Origin: an uncultured Gammaproteobacteria bacterium
GTDB taxonomy: Bacteria; Pseudomonadota; Gammaproteobacteria; JAADHQ01
NCBI GenBank assembly: GCA_947258755.1
Contig: CAMYJO010000002.1
Location: 68,768 to 132,767 of the forward strand
Reading direction: 5' to 3'
Length of the DNA: 64,000 nt
The position numbers were made by a program, and so were the translations under genes. Below, one piece after another: positions 28,160 through 41,789 of this stretch. How positions within the stretch are numbered: the stretch's first letter is position 1; every line of letters begins with the position of its first letter. The notes beneath the pieces were generated by a model. That model did not search any database. It worked only from the letters and a program-made list of their open reading frames with translations, and was not told the DNA's origin.

Positions 28160-29268
28160 ACAACGCAAAAACCCCTGCCAAGCAGCGCCCGGTATTGATT
28201 ATGGCTGGCGGTACCGGTGGCCATGTGTTTCCGGCCCTGGCCGTAGCTCAGGAGATCCTGTCACGAAACATCCCGGTTGTCTGGCTCGGCACTCATCAAG
28301 GTATAGAGGCACGACTTGTGCCAGCAGCCGGAATTCCAGTGGAGTGGGTTAGCGTCAGCGGCTTACGCGGTAAAGGCCTTGGTCGAATACTCAAGGCGCC
28401 TTTTATGCTAATGCATGCTGCCTGGCAATGTTTTCGTATTCTGTTGCGCATCAAGCCGATGTTGGTACTGGGTATGGGTGGTTTTGTCACCGGCCCCGGT
28501 GGGGTGATGGCGCGTCTGATGGGTAAGCCATTGTGTGTGCATGAGCAGAATGCCATCAGTGGTATGACTAATCGTTATCTGTCGCGTATCAGCACCCGTC
28601 TCATGCAGGGGTTTCCGGGTAGCTTTCCTGAGTACAGAAAACCCGTGACCACGGGCAATCCGGTGCGCACGGATATTTTGCAAATTCCCGCTCCCGAACA
28701 AAGACTGGCAGCGCGACAGCACCCCATACATTTGTTGGTACTGGGTGGCAGTTTGGGCGCGCAGGCATTGAATGAACTGGTACCTCAGGCTTTATCGAAG
28801 CTGGCGCCAGAAAATCGTCCTATGGTCCGGCATCAAACCGGAGAGCGAAATATAGATCAGGCCCGCGAGGCTTACCGTCAGGCCGGTGTGCAGGAAAACT
28901 GTGAAGTCTTGCCATTTATCGATGACATGGCTGAGGCCTATGCCTGGGCGGATTTCGTCATTTGCCGTGCCGGGGCGTTGACGATATCTGAGTTGACCGC
29001 AGTCGGTGTTGGCGCCTTGCTGGTGCCGTACCCACATGCGGTCGATGATCATCAGACTCATAATGCAGAATTTATGCTGACAGCGGGCGCTGCCTTGCTG
29101 GTACAGCAACGTGATCTAGATGCGGACAAGTTGCACAGCTTGTTGCTGGGCTTGGTCACTGACAGGAATCGTTTGTTACTGATGGCGAAGGCAGCTTATG
29201 CATTGGCTAAAAAGGATGCGACTCAGCAGGTAGCGGATATTTGTTTGCAAGCAGGTAGGCAGGAATGA
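28156..29268 (+). CDS. murG: MurG, lipid II-forming GlcNAc transferase
   Basis: This 370-residue GT-B enzyme at the inner face of the membrane adds GlcNAc to lipid I. The start [19 protein letters not shown] at 28156 overlaps the ftsW stop; a start 68 codons upstream lies in the shadow of ftsW. The G-loop [10 protein letters not shown] is at about 18-27, with [23 protein letters not shown], the second G-loop [12 protein letters not shown] and the UDP-GlcNAc site [11 protein letters not shown]. It overlaps murC by 4 bp. Confidence 0.97.
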   Translation: MNNAKTPAKQRPVLIMAGGTGGHVFPALAVAQEILSRNIPVVWLGTHQGIEARLVPAAGIPVEWVSVSGLRGKGLGRILKAPFMLMHAAWQCFRILLRIKPMLVLGMGGFVTGPGGVMARLMGKPLCVHEQNAISGMTNRYLSRISTRLMQGFPGSFPEYRKPVTTGNPVRTDILQIPAPEQRLAARQHPIHLLVLGGSLGAQALNELVPQALSKLAPENRPMVRHQTGERNIDQAREAYRQAGVQENCEVLPFIDDMAEAYAWADFVICRAGALTISELTAVGVGALLVPYPHAVDDHQTHNAEFMLTAGAALLVQQRDLDADKLHSLLLGLVTDRNRLLLMAKAAYALAKKDATQQVADICLQAGRQE

Positions 29269-30716
29269 GTATGGATACCTCCAGGGTGAAAATGATGCAC
29301 GATATGCAGGACCCGATGGGACGCATGCGCCGTATTCATTTTGTTGGCATTGGTGGTGCCGGCATGAGTGGTATTGCCGAGGTCCTTATTAATCTTGAGT
29401 ATTCTGTTTCCGGCTCCGATATTGCAGAAAATGCGGTGACCCGTCGGCTGGCCGATATGGGTGCACAGATATTTATCGGCCATGATGCCGCTAATGTCAG
29501 CGCGACTGATGTGGTGGTGGTTTCGACTGCGATCAAGCATGACAACCCCGAAGTGCTGGCGGCGCAGCAGTCCCGTATTCCAGTGATACCACGTGCAGAG
29601 ATGCTCGCTGAACTAATGCGTTTCAGGTTTGGTGTTGCCATTGCAGGGACGCATGGAAAAACAACAACGACCAGCCTGGTTGCCAGTGTTTTGGCCGAAG
29701 GTGAACTTGATCCTACTTTTGTCATTGGCGGTAAATTGACGAGTACCGGAACCCATGCGCGCCTCGGAGAAAGTCGCTACCTGGTGGCCGAGGCCGATGA
29801 GAGTGATGCATCATTTTTGTACCTGCAGCCGATGATCGCTGTCGTCACCAATATCGATGCCGACCACCTCGAGACCTATGATGGAGATTTTGAACGCCTG
29901 CAGGCAACTTTCCTGGAGTTTTTGCATCACCTGCCATTTTATGGCCAGGCGATTTTGTGCCTGGACGATGATGATGTGCGGCGTTTATTACCCGAACTTA
30001 GTCGGCCAACGATTACCTATGGCACCTGTGAAGATGCGGATATCCGTGCCAGTAATATTGTCCAGCAGGGTCAGCAAACACGTTTTGATGTTCATTTTAT
30101 TGATAGCGATGACGTCCTCGACATTACCCTGAATATGCCCGGCAAGCACAATGTACTGAACGCACTTGCAGCGATTGCGATAGCGCGTGATTTGGGTGTT
30201 GCTGATGACAGTATTCAACGGGCCTTATTGCAATTTCAAGGGATCGGCCGACGTTTCCAGAGTTATGGCGATATCAATGTGGCTCAAGGACAGGTGTTAT
30301 TGGTTGATGACTATGGTCATCATCCAAGTGAGGTTGCGGTGACGGTTGATGCCATTCGTAAGGGTTGGCCAGCACGCCGCCTGGTGGTTGTTTTCCAGCC
30401 GCATCGCTACACACGTACGCGTGATTTATTTGAAGACTTTGTGCAGGTGCTGTCGGCGGTGGATGTATTGGTGTTACTGGAAATTTATGCCGCCGGCGAA
30501 GAGCCGATCAGTGGTGCAGATGGACGCGCCTTGACCGCTGCGATTCGTGCCAGAGGTCAGGTAGAGCCAGTATTTGTGGAAAGGATTGATGAGTTGTCCG
30601 AGGTCCTGCCAGGTTTGTTACATGATGATGATATCTTGCTGACACTCGGCGCCGGTAGTATCGGTACGGTTGCACCGCAACTGTTGCAGACATTGGGGGT
30701 AGAGAATAATGAATAA
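29265..30716 (+). CDS. murC: MurC, UDP-MurNAc:L-alanine ligase
   Basis: This 483-residue cytoplasmic ligase adds L-Ala to UDP-MurNAc. The first 22 residues are not conserved, so a start at ATG 29316 or 29325 (before [15 protein letters not shown]) is possible. The annotated ATG overlaps murG and suits coupling. The dinucleotide-like loop [13 protein letters not shown] (about 28-40), the P-loop GTHGKTTTT (128-136), [20 protein letters not shown] and [10 protein letters not shown] are all canonical. A small ORF overlaps its last 8 bases. Confidence 0.97.
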   Translation: MSMDTSRVKMMHDMQDPMGRMRRIHFVGIGGAGMSGIAEVLINLEYSVSGSDIAENAVTRRLADMGAQIFIGHDAANVSATDVVVVSTAIKHDNPEVLAAQQSRIPVIPRAEMLAELMRFRFGVAIAGTHGKTTTTSLVASVLAEGELDPTFVIGGKLTSTGTHARLGESRYLVAEADESDASFLYLQPMIAVVTNIDADHLETYDGDFERLQATFLEFLHHLPFYGQAILCLDDDDVRRLLPELSRPTITYGTCEDADIRASNIVQQGQQTRFDVHFIDSDDVLDITLNMPGKHNVLNALAAIAIARDLGVADDSIQRALLQFQGIGRRFQSYGDINVAQGQVLLVDDYGHHPSEVAVTVDAIRKGWPARRLVVVFQPHRYTRTRDLFEDFVQVLSAVDVLVLLEIYAAGEEPISGADGRALTAAIRARGQVEPVFVERIDELSEVLPGLLHDDDILLTLGAGSIGTVAPQLLQTLGVENNE

Positions 30717-30878
30717 GACCGTGACAAGAAACTTGCGTTTTGGCTGTGGTGCATCTCTGCGTAGCACCTTCCTGTTTTCCCGACAACAAGACTGCGAGTC
30801 GATACGGGAATGGACTGGAAAGGAGCAGGAAAATCTCCAGAAAGCTCAACGGCAACGTAGTCGTGGAAATTGTAAGTA

Positions 30879-30879
<1 letters not shown>
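30709..30879 (+). CDS. Small basic ORF coupled between murC and murB, function unknown
   Basis: A 56-codon ORF starts [19 protein letters not shown] and ends QRSRGNCK. Its ATG overlaps the end of murC by 8 bp, and its TAA shares a base with the murB ATG (TAATG), so it tiles the 162-bp gap exactly in frame. The product is strongly basic (many Arg/Lys/Gln), has four cysteines, and lacks a signal or membrane helix. Continuity and double coupling argue for translation. The lack of any recognised family and its short length argue for caution; it may only carry ribosomes to murB. Unrecognised. Confidence 0.45.
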
Positions 30880-33546
<2,667 letters not shown>

Positions 33547-33554
<8 letters not shown>

Positions 33555-34782
33555 GAAATCAGAGCGTAACCTGATCGTTGGCTTGGATATTGGCACCTCT
33601 AAAGTGGTCGCGATAGTCGGCGAAGTTAATGTGTCAGGCGATATAGAGATCATTGGATTGGGGTCGCATCCATCGAGAGGCTTAAAAAAAGGTGTGGTGG
33701 TCAATATCGAGTCCACGGTGCAATCAATTCAGCGTGCTGTAGAAGAAGCTGAGTTAATGGCCGGTTGCCAAATCCATTCAGTGTTTGCCGGGATTGCCGG
33801 TAGCCACATACGCAGTCTTAATTCGCACGGTATTGTCGCCATCAGGGATAAGGAAGTTTCAAATGCGGATGTTGATCGTGTTATCGATGCTGCACGCGCG
33901 GTTGCGATTCCTGCAGACCAGCGCATCCTGCATATTATTCCGCAGGAGTTTCTGATTGATAATCAGGAAGGCATACAAGAGCCGGTGGGAATGTCCGGTG
34001 TACGGCTTGAGGCCAAAGTGCATATGATCACGGGTGCGGTTAGCGCGGCGCAAAATATCGTTAAATGTGTGCGCCGCTGCGGTCTGGAAGTAGACGATAT
34101 TATTCTCGAGCAAATGGCCTCCAGTTACTCGGTGTTGACCGATGATGAAAAAGAGCTGGGGGTGTGCATGGTGGATATAGGTGGTGGCACTACCGATATT
34201 GCTGTGTTTACTGAGGGTTCGATTCGGCATACGGCTGTTATCCCTATTGCCGGTGATCAGGTTACCAATGATATCGCCGTCGCGCTGCGCACGCCGACGC
34301 AGTATGCCGAGGAAATCAAGATCAAATATGCCTGTGCATTACGTCAACTGGCGAGTTCAGATGAAACCATTGAGGTACCGAGTGTGGGCGACCGTGCACC
34401 ACGCCGGCTCGCCCGACAAACCCTGGCCGAAGTAGTTGAGCCTCGTTATGAGGAGTTGATGACACTGGTGCAGGCTGAATTGCGTCGCAGCGGTTTCGAG
34501 GATCTGGTTGCAGCCGGCATTGTATTGACCGGTGGTAGTTCGAAAATGGAAGGGCTGATAGAACTGGCCGAGGAAATTTTTCATATTCCAGTGCGTCTGG
34601 GTTCACCACAGTATGTCACCGGCCTGGTTGATGTGGTGCGTAATCCGATTTATGCCACTGGTGTTGGTTTGTTGTTGTTTGGCAAAAAGAATAGCGAACT
34701 GCGTCTGTCAGAAATGCCGGCAGGCACAGGGATGAAAGGGATCTGGGCCAGAATGAAAGGCTGGTTTCAGGGTAATTTTTAA
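33547..34782 (+). CDS. ftsA: Cell division protein FtsA
   Basis: This 411-residue actin-like ATPase anchors FtsZ to the membrane and recruits late division proteins. The start MSRKSERNLIVGLDIGTSK contains the phosphate-1 loop (about residues 11-20). VDIGGGTTDIAVF (phosphate 2) and VLTGGSSKMEGL (adenosine loop) follow. The C-terminal amphipathic membrane-targeting helix is clear (MKGIWARMKGWFQGNF). The ATG overlaps ftsQ; the in-frame ATG 30 codons upstream falls in the ftsQ reading region and is rejected. Confidence 0.97.
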
Positions 34783-34855
34783 ATTTCTGCCAATGAAGCG
34801 GCAGTTTTATGAGTGTTGTTTACAAAATGTCTTAATTGACTGAGGAGGGGTAATC

Positions 34856-36010
34856 ATGTTTGAACTAATGGATTCTTTTAGTGAGAACGCAGTAATAAAA
34901 GTAGTGGGTGTCGGTGGCGGTGGTGGTAATGCCGTGCAGCATATGGTCAAGGCAGGTATCGAAGGCGTTGACTTCATATGTTTGAATACCGATTCACAGG
35001 CATTAACCAGTACGCAGGCGAAAACCACTTTGCAGATTGGTAGTAATATCACCAAGGGGCTGGGTGCCGGTGCTAATCCGGAAGTCGGCCGGCAAGCGGC
35101 GATTGAAGATCGTGAGCGTATTATGGAAGTTATCCAGGGTTCCGATATGTTGTTTATCACGGCCGGAATGGGCGGTGGTACCGGAACCGGAGCAGCTCCG
35201 ATCGTTGCACAAATGGCCAGGGAGATGGGTATTCTGACGGTCGCCGTTGTCACCAAGCCATTTGGTTTTGAAGGCAAGCGACGTATGGGTGCTGCCAATG
35301 CCGGCATCGGTGAGTTAGGTAAAAATGTTGATTCGTTGATCACGATACCGAATGAGAAGTTGTTACAGGTATTGGGTAAATCGATCAGTCTGCTGGATGC
35401 GTTCAAGTCTGCCAATGATGTTTTGCTCGGTGCCGTGCAGGGTATTGCTGAACTGATCACACGCCCGGGTCTGATCAATGTTGACTTTGCCGATGTCCGG
35501 ACCGTGATGTCTGAAATGGGTATGGCCATGATGGGTAGCGGTGTCGCCGCCGGTGAAGACCGGGCGCGTGAAGCGGCAGAAGCTGCGGCTGCCAGCCCGC
35601 TGTTGGAGGATGTTGATTTGACTGGCGCACGCGGCATACTCGTCAACGTTACTGCCGGACTGGATATGAGTATCGGTGAGTTTGAAGAGGTTGGCATGGC
35701 GATCAAGGACTTTGCTTCGGATGAGGCGAATGTCGTGGTCGGTACTGTGATCGATCCAACTCTAAGTGATGAGCTACGTGTCACTGTCGTTGCCACCGGT
35801 ATAGGTCATGGCCGTGCGGCACAGGTTGAAGAGGTCACGCCGGTGAAGATGGTTCAGCGCAACAAGAGTGGTGAAGTCGATTATGGCGAGTTGGATCGAC
35901 CAACCGTGATCCGCAATAAGGTCTCGGGTGGTGACACGACTGTACCGTCCTTGGATTCGGATCTCGATTATCTTGATATCCCGGCTTTTTTGCGTAAGCA
36001 GGCAGACTAA
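34856..36010 (+). CDS. ftsZ: Cell division protein FtsZ
   Basis: This 384-residue tubulin-like GTPase forms the Z-ring. GAGGAGGGG just upstream is the strongest ribosome site of the cluster and fits the high expression of FtsZ. The GTP-binding signature GGGTGTG lies near 106-112 and the T7 catalytic loop [11 protein letters not shown] near 205-215. A short linker (about 320-365) leads to the C-terminal peptide [13 protein letters not shown], which binds FtsA, ZipA and ZapD, all expected here (zapD is encoded downstream). Confidence 0.98.
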   Translation: MFELMDSFSENAVIKVVGVGGGGGNAVQHMVKAGIEGVDFICLNTDSQALTSTQAKTTLQIGSNITKGLGAGANPEVGRQAAIEDRERIMEVIQGSDMLFITAGMGGGTGTGAAPIVAQMAREMGILTVAVVTKPFGFEGKRRMGAANAGIGELGKNVDSLITIPNEKLLQVLGKSISLLDAFKSANDVLLGAVQGIAELITRPGLINVDFADVRTVMSEMGMAMMGSGVAAGEDRAREAAEAAAASPLLEDVDLTGARGILVNVTAGLDMSIGEFEEVGMAIKDFASDEANVVVGTVIDPTLSDELRVTVVATGIGHGRAAQVEEVTPVKMVQRNKSGEVDYGELDRPTVIRNKVSGGDTTVPSLDSDLDYLDIPAFLRKQAD

Positions 36011-36031
36011 GTACTTGTAAAATATGAACAA

Positions 36032-36075
36032 TCACATTGCCCTGGTATCTACCCCTCCCGCCATGGGCAATGTGA
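36032..36075 (+). promoter_or_regulatory. Long inverted repeat in the ftsZ-lpxC spacer
   Basis: TCACATTGCCC (36032-36042) and GGGCAATGTGA (36065-36075) are perfect 11-bp arms around a 22-base pyrimidine-rich loop. There is no T-run after the stem, so it is not a standard terminator. It could stabilise the ftsZ mRNA 3' end or attenuate read-through into lpxC. An AT-rich stretch at 36165-36200 may hold the lpxC promoter. Confidence 0.45.
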
Positions 36076-36238
36076 CTGTCCAATACCATTGATTGATGTT
36101 GTTGAATACACAGGGGTGCTGTAACCGGAAGGGGTGTGCTAAAACTTTGAACTATCTCACTATTCAGGTGTTATATGCTATGTTATTATCCGCAAAATTA
36201 AGCGTACTTATATTAGTCGCCAGAGGTGGAACAGGACA

Positions 36239-37150
36239 ATGATCAGACAAAGAACGTTAAAAAATGTAATCCGCGCGACCGGCGTGGGCTTGCATACAGG
36301 CAAGAAGGTTTATCTGACCTTAAGACCTGCAGCTGCCAATAGCGGCATTATCTTTCGTCGTGTCGATTTGGATAACCCTGTCGAGATCAAGGCCAGTCCT
36401 GAGAATGTCGGTGATACCCGTTTATCAACCAGTTTGGTAAAAGGTGATGTACGCATCTCCACTGTTGAACATCTTTTATCTGCGATGGCGGGACTGGGTA
36501 TCGATAATGCCTATGTCGATGTCAGTGCACCGGAAGTACCCATTATGGACGGTAGTGCCGGACCCTTTGTTTTTTTAATTCAGTCCGCCGGTATTGTTGA
36601 ACAGAATGCGGCCAAACGTTTTATCCGTATCAAACGTACGATCAAGGTTCAGGAAGATGACAAATGGGCACAATTCGATCCGTTTGAAGGCTTCAAAGTT
36701 GGTTTTGCCATTGACTTTGATCATCCTGTTTTCAAATCCAGGGAACAACGTGCGGAAGTCGATTTTTCCACCACATCATTTGTAAAAGAAGTCAGCCGTG
36801 CGCGTACCTTTGGTTTTATGCGTGATATAGAGCAGTTACGCGAACGCGAACTGGCCTTGGGCGGTAGCCTGGATAATGCGATTGTTGTTGATGACTACCG
36901 CGTACTGAATGAAGATGGCCTGCGTTATGAAGACGAATTTGTTAAACACAAGATCCTAGATGCCATTGGCGATCTTTATTTACTGGGTCATAGCCTGATC
37001 GGTGCCTTTAGTGGTTATAAATCCGGACATGCGCTGAATAACCGTTTACTTTGTGCATTACTGGCGGACAAGCAGGCCTGGGAAGAGGTCACCTTTGATG
37101 ATGTTGAGTCAGCGCCGATCCTGTATATGCAGCCGATCCAGGCAACTTAA
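36239..37150 (+). CDS. lpxC: LpxC, UDP-3-O-acyl-GlcNAc deacetylase
   Basis: This 303-residue zinc hydrolase catalyses the committed step of lipid A synthesis. The start [21 protein letters not shown] is standard. Zinc ligands are His78 (STVEHLLSA) and the [14 protein letters not shown] segment (His near 237, Asp near 241), with catalytic His in SGHALNN near 265. The NVGDTRLST and [19 protein letters not shown] motifs are intact. The ftsZ-lpxC order is conserved in Gammaproteobacteria. It converges with the DUF721 gene. Confidence 0.98.
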   Translation: MIRQRTLKNVIRATGVGLHTGKKVYLTLRPAAANSGIIFRRVDLDNPVEIKASPENVGDTRLSTSLVKGDVRISTVEHLLSAMAGLGIDNAYVDVSAPEVPIMDGSAGPFVFLIQSAGIVEQNAAKRFIRIKRTIKVQEDDKWAQFDPFEGFKVGFAIDFDHPVFKSREQRAEVDFSTTSFVKEVSRARTFGFMRDIEQLRERELALGGSLDNAIVVDDYRVLNEDGLRYEDEFVKHKILDAIGDLYLLGHSLIGAFSGYKSGHALNNRLLCALLADKQAWEEVTFDDVESAPILYMQPIQAT

Positions 37151-37212
37151 TATTTTTTAACTGACAAAGGGATGTGTTGCTGAGTAATCTGATCAACGGC
37201 TATCTCCCTTTA

Positions 37213-37680
37213 TTAACGTTTATTGCTATTTTTCTTTTGCGCCAGCTTCAGTAATGAGGCCTTCAGCTTGGAATCGTCCAGAGATCCGGCGAGCGCTTGA
37301 ATGATGTCCTGACTTTTTGAAGACAGCGCAGCGCGATGATTTTTACGTGTGTCTTTTGTCTCTGTTTGTCGGTCACGATTAGGGATGATCCTGATGGCGA
37401 CATGGTTGATTTTCCCGTTCGTGTGTTGATGCAGTTTTTTTTCCAGATCCGGTAGTACGAATCTGAGTCTGGATTTCCAGGCCGGTGATTCGACCATCAG
37501 CACCAAGGTATTACCAGATATATTTAATGGTTTAATGTGTGCTCGTAGCTGCTCGGGCACCTGTTTCTGTAAAAAAACTTCAATAGTTTTAAGCGCATAT
37601 AACGTTTCTGTGATTGAGTTGGCAATCAAAGTGTTATTTTTCAACAGCTTGTGCAGTTTCTGGTATTTTAGTTTTGACAT
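37213..37680 (-). CDS. DUF721 / DciA-like protein
   Basis: This 155-residue protein has the DUF721 pattern: an N-terminal helix region, then the domain core with VPEQLRAHIKPLNISGNTLVLMVESPAWKSRLRFVLP (in part, about residues 39-75) and a basic, Lys/Ser-rich tail. DciA proteins of this family load the replicative helicase in bacteria lacking DnaC, which makes that role plausible but not shown here. The gene sits on the opposite strand between lpxC and the M23 peptidase, as in many Gammaproteobacteria. It shares a 72-bp AT-rich divergent promoter region with the peptidase gene. Confidence 0.82.
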   Translation of the reverse strand: MSKLKYQKLHKLLKNNTLIANSITETLYALKTIEVFLQKQVPEQLRAHIKPLNISGNTLVLMVESPAWKSRLRFVLPDLEKKLHQHTNGKINHVAIRIIPNRDRQTETKDTRKNHRAALSSKSQDIIQALAGSLDDSKLKASLLKLAQKKNSNKR

Positions 37681-37752
37681 CTTTCGCCGATAAAGTAGAT
37701 ATATTATGATACTAGATCATTTGGCTCACAAAAAACTACAGGCTTTAACAAC

Positions 37753-38685
37753 ATGAATATTATCCTGCTTGGTCAATCAGGCAAAAAACCGTTCAGTGTG
37801 AACTCATCACAACCCGGCTTTTACATGAGTCTGTTGGCCATTATACTGATTTTTTCCGCCGGCCTGTTGTCCGTAGGTTTCTGGGTAGGTGGAGTTGCAC
37901 AGGTTAACAAATCCATCGATCCGAGGATTGTGCAGCAATGGAAAGAGACTGTCGAGGCGCAAAAACGGGCCCTGGCAGAAAGTAAAAAGAATACTCAGGC
38001 ACATATTAACGCCTTGTCACAACGATTGGGTGAATTGCAGGCACACGTTTACCGCGTTGATGCCCTGGGCAGTCGCCTGACCGAGATGGCCAAATTGGAT
38101 AAGGGTGAATTCAACTTCAAACAGGCCCCGGCACTGGGTGGTCCAGAGAATAGTATCGAACTGCCTGCAGCAAATTCCAGCGATGTTATTGCTGCACTGG
38201 ACGCGTTGGCCCTGCAATTACAGGACCGCGAGCAACAACTGAGCTCTCTTGAATCGATGATGTTGTATGGTGAATTACAGGAAGAGGCCCTACCAGCTGG
38301 TCGGCCTATTACCAAGGGCTGGATGTCATCTTTCTATGGTGCTCGTAACGACCCTTTCACAGGTAAACGCCATTTCCACAAGGGCATAGATTTCGCCGGC
38401 AAAATGGGCTCCGATGTTGTTTCAGTGGCCGCAGGCGTCATTACCTGGTCCGGCGACCGTTATGGCTATGGTAAAATGGTCGAGGTGGACCACGGCAATG
38501 GTTATGCGACTCGTTATGCACATAACTCCGAAAACGTGGTCAAGCTTGGGGACAAGATCAATAAAGGTCAGTTGATTGCGAAAATGGGTAGCAGTGGTCG
38601 TTCCACTGGTCCTCATGTTCATTTTGAAGTAGTCAAGAACGGCCGCGTTGTCGATCCACAAAAATACCTGGCGGCCACACGCTAA
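37753..38685 (+). CDS. M23-family membrane-anchored endopeptidase (LytM domain)
   Basis: The 310-residue protein has an N-terminal membrane anchor (about residues 25-50), a coiled coil (about 62-105) and a C-terminal LytM domain (about 195-305). Zinc motifs are complete: HKGID (His and Asp near 213-217) and HVHFE (near 292-296), so it is probably catalytic rather than an EnvC-type activator. Members cut peptidoglycan cross-bridges during growth or division. The place directly before secA is common in Gammaproteobacteria. A terminator hairpin follows. Confidence 0.92.
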   Translation: MNIILLGQSGKKPFSVNSSQPGFYMSLLAIILIFSAGLLSVGFWVGGVAQVNKSIDPRIVQQWKETVEAQKRALAESKKNTQAHINALSQRLGELQAHVYRVDALGSRLTEMAKLDKGEFNFKQAPALGGPENSIELPAANSSDVIAALDALALQLQDREQQLSSLESMMLYGELQEEALPAGRPITKGWMSSFYGARNDPFTGKRHFHKGIDFAGKMGSDVVSVAAGVITWSGDRYGYGKMVEVDHGNGYATRYAHNSENVVKLGDKINKGQLIAKMGSSGRSTGPHVHFEVVKNGRVVDPQKYLAATR

Positions 38686-38704
38686 TCCCACTCTGCTCGT
38701 GATA

Positions 38705-38745
38705 CTGAAAAATACCCCGGCGCGGGTGATTTTCAGCTGCTTTTT
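38705..38745 (+). terminator. Terminator after the M23 peptidase gene
   Basis: CTGAAAAATACCC (38705-38717) pairs with GGGTGATTTTCAG (38723-38735) with one mismatch and one wobble, followed by CTGCTTTTTC. Confidence 0.7.
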
Positions 38746-38887
38746 CTTGCATACCCGTTATTTTTGAACATTAGCCCTGATTCCTGGTCGGATTTAGGCT
38801 GGTTGTGCTATTAAGCATGAGAAAATCATATAAATCAGTTATCATTACGCACTCATTTCACAACAAATAATGTAGATTCTGCAGACC

Positions 38888-41599
38888 ATGGTTGCCAAAG
38901 TATTCAGAAAAATGTTCGGTAGTCGCAATGATCGCTACCTGAAGAAAATCACAAAAACCGTTCGTGCCATTAACGATCTGGAAGAGAGCCTCAGTAGCCT
39001 TGATGATGAAGCGCTAAAGGCAAAAACCGATGCCTTTCGTCAGCGTTACCAACAAGGTGAATCCCTGGACGACCTGTTAACCGAGGCCTTTGCTGTATGC
39101 CGTGAGGCCGGTAAGCGTGTCCTTAACATGCGTCATTTTGATGAACAAATGATCGGCGGTATCGTTCTGCATGAAGGCAAGATCGCCGAGATGCGTACCG
39201 GTGAGGGCAAGACTCTGGTTGCGACCCTGGCTACCTATCTGAATGCATTGAGCGGCCAGGGTGTACATGTCGTCACCGTCAATGATTACCTGGCGCGTCG
39301 TGATGCCGAATGGATGGGGCAGCTGTATGGTTTTCTCGGCCTCAGTACCGGTGTCATCGTCAATGATATGGTCCATGCCGACCGAAAGGCGGCCTATGCT
39401 GCCGATATTACCTATGGTACCAATAATGAATTCGGCTTCGATTACCTGCGCGACAATATGGCCTTTAGTACCGAGGAAAAGGTACAGCGCGAACTGAATT
39501 TCGCTGTTGTCGATGAAGTGGATTCGATTTTGATCGACGAGGCGCGCACACCACTGATTATATCTGGTCCAACCGAAGAGAACCCTGAGATCTACGTGAG
39601 TATCAATAAGTTGATGCCGCAATTGCAGCGCCAGGAAGAGGAAGAGGGTCCTGGAGATTTCAGTGTCGACGAAAAGGCCAAGCAGATTTATCTGACTGAA
39701 TCGGGTCATCAACATATAGAGGAATTACTCACTCAGGCTGGCCTGCTACAGGAAAATGAAAGTCTGTATGATGCGGGCAATATCATGCTCATGCATCATG
39801 TCAATGCCGCTATCCGCGCACATGTGCTATTTGAAAAGGATGTGGATTATATCGTCAGTAATGGCGAAGTCGTCATTGTCGATGAGTTTACCGGCCGAAC
39901 ACTGGCTGGGCGACGATGGTCAGATGGCCTACACCAGGCCGTTGAAGCCAAAGAGGGTGTCAAGGTCCAGAGCGAGAACCAGACCCTGGCCTCGATCACA
40001 TTCCAGAATTATTTCCGTTTGTATAACAAGCTGGCCGGTATGACCGGTACTGCCGATACCGAGGCCTTCGAGTTCCAGTCCATCTACGGCTTGGAAGTCA
40101 TCGTGATTCCGACGCATCGACCGATGGTACGCCAGGATCATGCCGATCAGGTCTACCTGAATCAGGCAGATAAATATGCCGCTATCGCAGAAGATATAAA
40201 GGATTGTGTTGAACGCGGCCAGCCGGTTCTGGTTGGCACCACGTCGATCGAGGTTTCGGAGCAACTGGCTGCTTTGCTGAAGAAAGAAAAGGTCAAGCAC
40301 GAAGTGTTGAATGCCAAACAGCATGCGCGCGAGGCTGAGATTGTAGCGCAGGCCGGGCGTTCTTCGGCAGTCACGATTGCCACCAATATGGCTGGTCGAG
40401 GTACTGATATTGTCCTTGGCGGCAACCTTGAGGTTGAGCTGAAGCAGGCCGGTGATATCGATGCGTCGGCCGAACAAAGTTTGCGTGATGCCTGGCAGGC
40501 ACGCCACGACAAGGTGCTCGAGCAGGGTGGTCTACACATTATCGGTACCGAACGGCATGAGTCTCGCCGTATCGATAATCAGTTGCGTGGTCGTTCAGGT
40601 CGTCAGGGTGACGCCGGTTCATCCAGATTTTACTTATCCCTGGAAGATAATCTGATGCGCATTTTTGCCTCCGAACGCGTCGGTAGTCTGATGCAAAAGC
40701 TGGGTATGGAGGAGGGCGAGTCCATCGAGCATCCATGGGTTTCCAAGGCCATTGCCAATGCGCAACGCAAGGTTGAGACCTATAATTTTGATATACGCAA
40801 GAATCTGCTTGAATTTGATGATGTTGCTAACGACCAGCGTAAAGTCATCTATGAGCAACGTAATGAATTGATGGCGACCGAGGATATTTCGGAAACGATT
40901 GCGGCCATCCGCGTCGATGTGGTCAATGATGTTATCAGCACCTATATTCCACCGGGTAGTCTGGATGAGCAATGGGATGTTGACGGGCTGACAGAGGCGC
41001 TTGCGCATGAGTTTGACCTGAAGCTGGATATTCAACAGTGGCTGGATGACGATGAGGACTTGCATGAAGAGCCGCTGCGCGAACGCATCCTCAGTGAATT
41101 AGAAAAGCAGTATGCAGAAAAAGAAGCGCAGGCCGGTACTGAGGTAGTACGTCATTTTGAAAAAGCGATTATGCTGCAGGTACTGGATACCATGTGGAAA
41201 GAACATCTGGCAGCCATGGATTACCTGCGCCAAGGAATACATTTGCGGGGTTATGCGCAGAAGAATCCCAAGCAGGAGTATAAACGTGAGGCCTTCGAAA
41301 TGTTCACCAGTTTGCTTGAGCGAATCAAGTATGATGTTGTGACGGTATTGTCCAAGGTCAAGGTCAGCGCTGAAGAGGATGTAGAGGCCGTTGAGGAACA
41401 GCGTCGTAGTCATGCACCGATGCAGTTTGAGCATGCGGCGGCGCCTATGGCAACGGCTGGTGAAGCGGGTGAAGCTGAGGAACAGCCCGTCGAGCAGGAA
41501 AAACCATTTGTGCGTAGCGAAGAAAAGGTAGGGCGAAATTCACCTTGTCCTTGTGGCTCCGGTAAGAAATACAAGCAATGTCACGGTAAGCTTAGCTGA
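38888..41599 (+). CDS. secA: SecA, preprotein translocase ATPase
   Basis: This 903-residue motor drives Sec-dependent export with SecYEG. NBD1 carries the Walker [12 protein letters not shown] (about residues 102-112) and [15 protein letters not shown] (about 206-220); NBD2 carries [15 protein letters not shown] and [10 protein letters not shown]. The C-terminus has the zinc-binding [15 protein letters not shown] that contacts SecB and lipid. The acidic Glu/Ala-rich linker before it is normal. No SecM-like arrest gene lies upstream; the M23 gene takes that place. Confidence 0.98.
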   Translation: MVAKVFRKMFGSRNDRYLKKITKTVRAINDLEESLSSLDDEALKAKTDAFRQRYQQGESLDDLLTEAFAVCREAGKRVLNMRHFDEQMIGGIVLHEGKIAEMRTGEGKTLVATLATYLNALSGQGVHVVTVNDYLARRDAEWMGQLYGFLGLSTGVIVNDMVHADRKAAYAADITYGTNNEFGFDYLRDNMAFSTEEKVQRELNFAVVDEVDSILIDEARTPLIISGPTEENPEIYVSINKLMPQLQRQEEEEGPGDFSVDEKAKQIYLTESGHQHIEELLTQAGLLQENESLYDAGNIMLMHHVNAAIRAHVLFEKDVDYIVSNGEVVIVDEFTGRTLAGRRWSDGLHQAVEAKEGVKVQSENQTLASITFQNYFRLYNKLAGMTGTADTEAFEFQSIYGLEVIVIPTHRPMVRQDHADQVYLNQADKYAAIAEDIKDCVERGQPVLVGTTSIEVSEQLAALLKKEKVKHEVLNAKQHAREAEIVAQAGRSSAVTIATNMAGRGTDIVLGGNLEVELKQAGDIDASAEQSLRDAWQARHDKVLEQGGLHIIGTERHESRRIDNQLRGRSGRQGDAGSSRFYLSLEDNLMRIFASERVGSLMQKLGMEEGESIEHPWVSKAIANAQRKVETYNFDIRKNLLEFDDVANDQRKVIYEQRNELMATEDISETIAAIRVDVVNDVISTYIPPGSLDEQWDVDGLTEALAHEFDLKLDIQQWLDDDEDLHEEPLRERILSELEKQYAEKEAQAGTEVVRHFEKAIMLQVLDTMWKEHLAAMDYLRQGIHLRGYAQKNPKQEYKREAFEMFTSLLERIKYDVVTVLSKVKVSAEEDVEAVEEQRRSHAPMQFEHAAAPMATAGEAGEAEEQPVEQEKPFVRSEEKVGRNSPCPCGSGKKYKQCHGKLS

Positions 41600-41620
41600 G
41601 CGAGGGTTTTTTGTGTCTGT

Positions 41621-41652
41621 AAAGCAGCAACCCGCGGGTTGCTGCTTTTTTT
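41621..41652 (+). terminator. Rho-independent terminator after secA
   Basis: AAAGCAGCAACCC and GGGTTGCTGCTTT (41621-41645 region) form a perfect 13-bp stem with a two-base centre, followed by a T-run to about 41652. Confidence 0.92.
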
Positions 41653-41789
41653 ATGTCAGTAGGAATAGTAGTTGGTCTATTATTGGCAAATTTAATTCGT
41701 TAAGTTTCGCGAGAGGCTGGCCTGAAAGGCATTTTGCAGTTAATCTAGGATGCTTGTGAATACATTTTATTATTGGACCAGGTGAAAAA

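Noticed and set aside
34807-35796. Long open frame (329 codons) antisense to ftsZ
   Set aside because: It is a Ser/Pro/Thr-rich mirror of ftsZ with no start signal or domain; ftsZ on the other strand is certain.
38686-38887. Possible secM-like gene before secA
   Set aside because: No open frame with an arrest-like sequence is present; the region holds a terminator and leader only.
39929-40507. Open frame of 192 codons antisense to secA
   Set aside because: It is a shadow of the secA coding frame without a ribosome site or domain.
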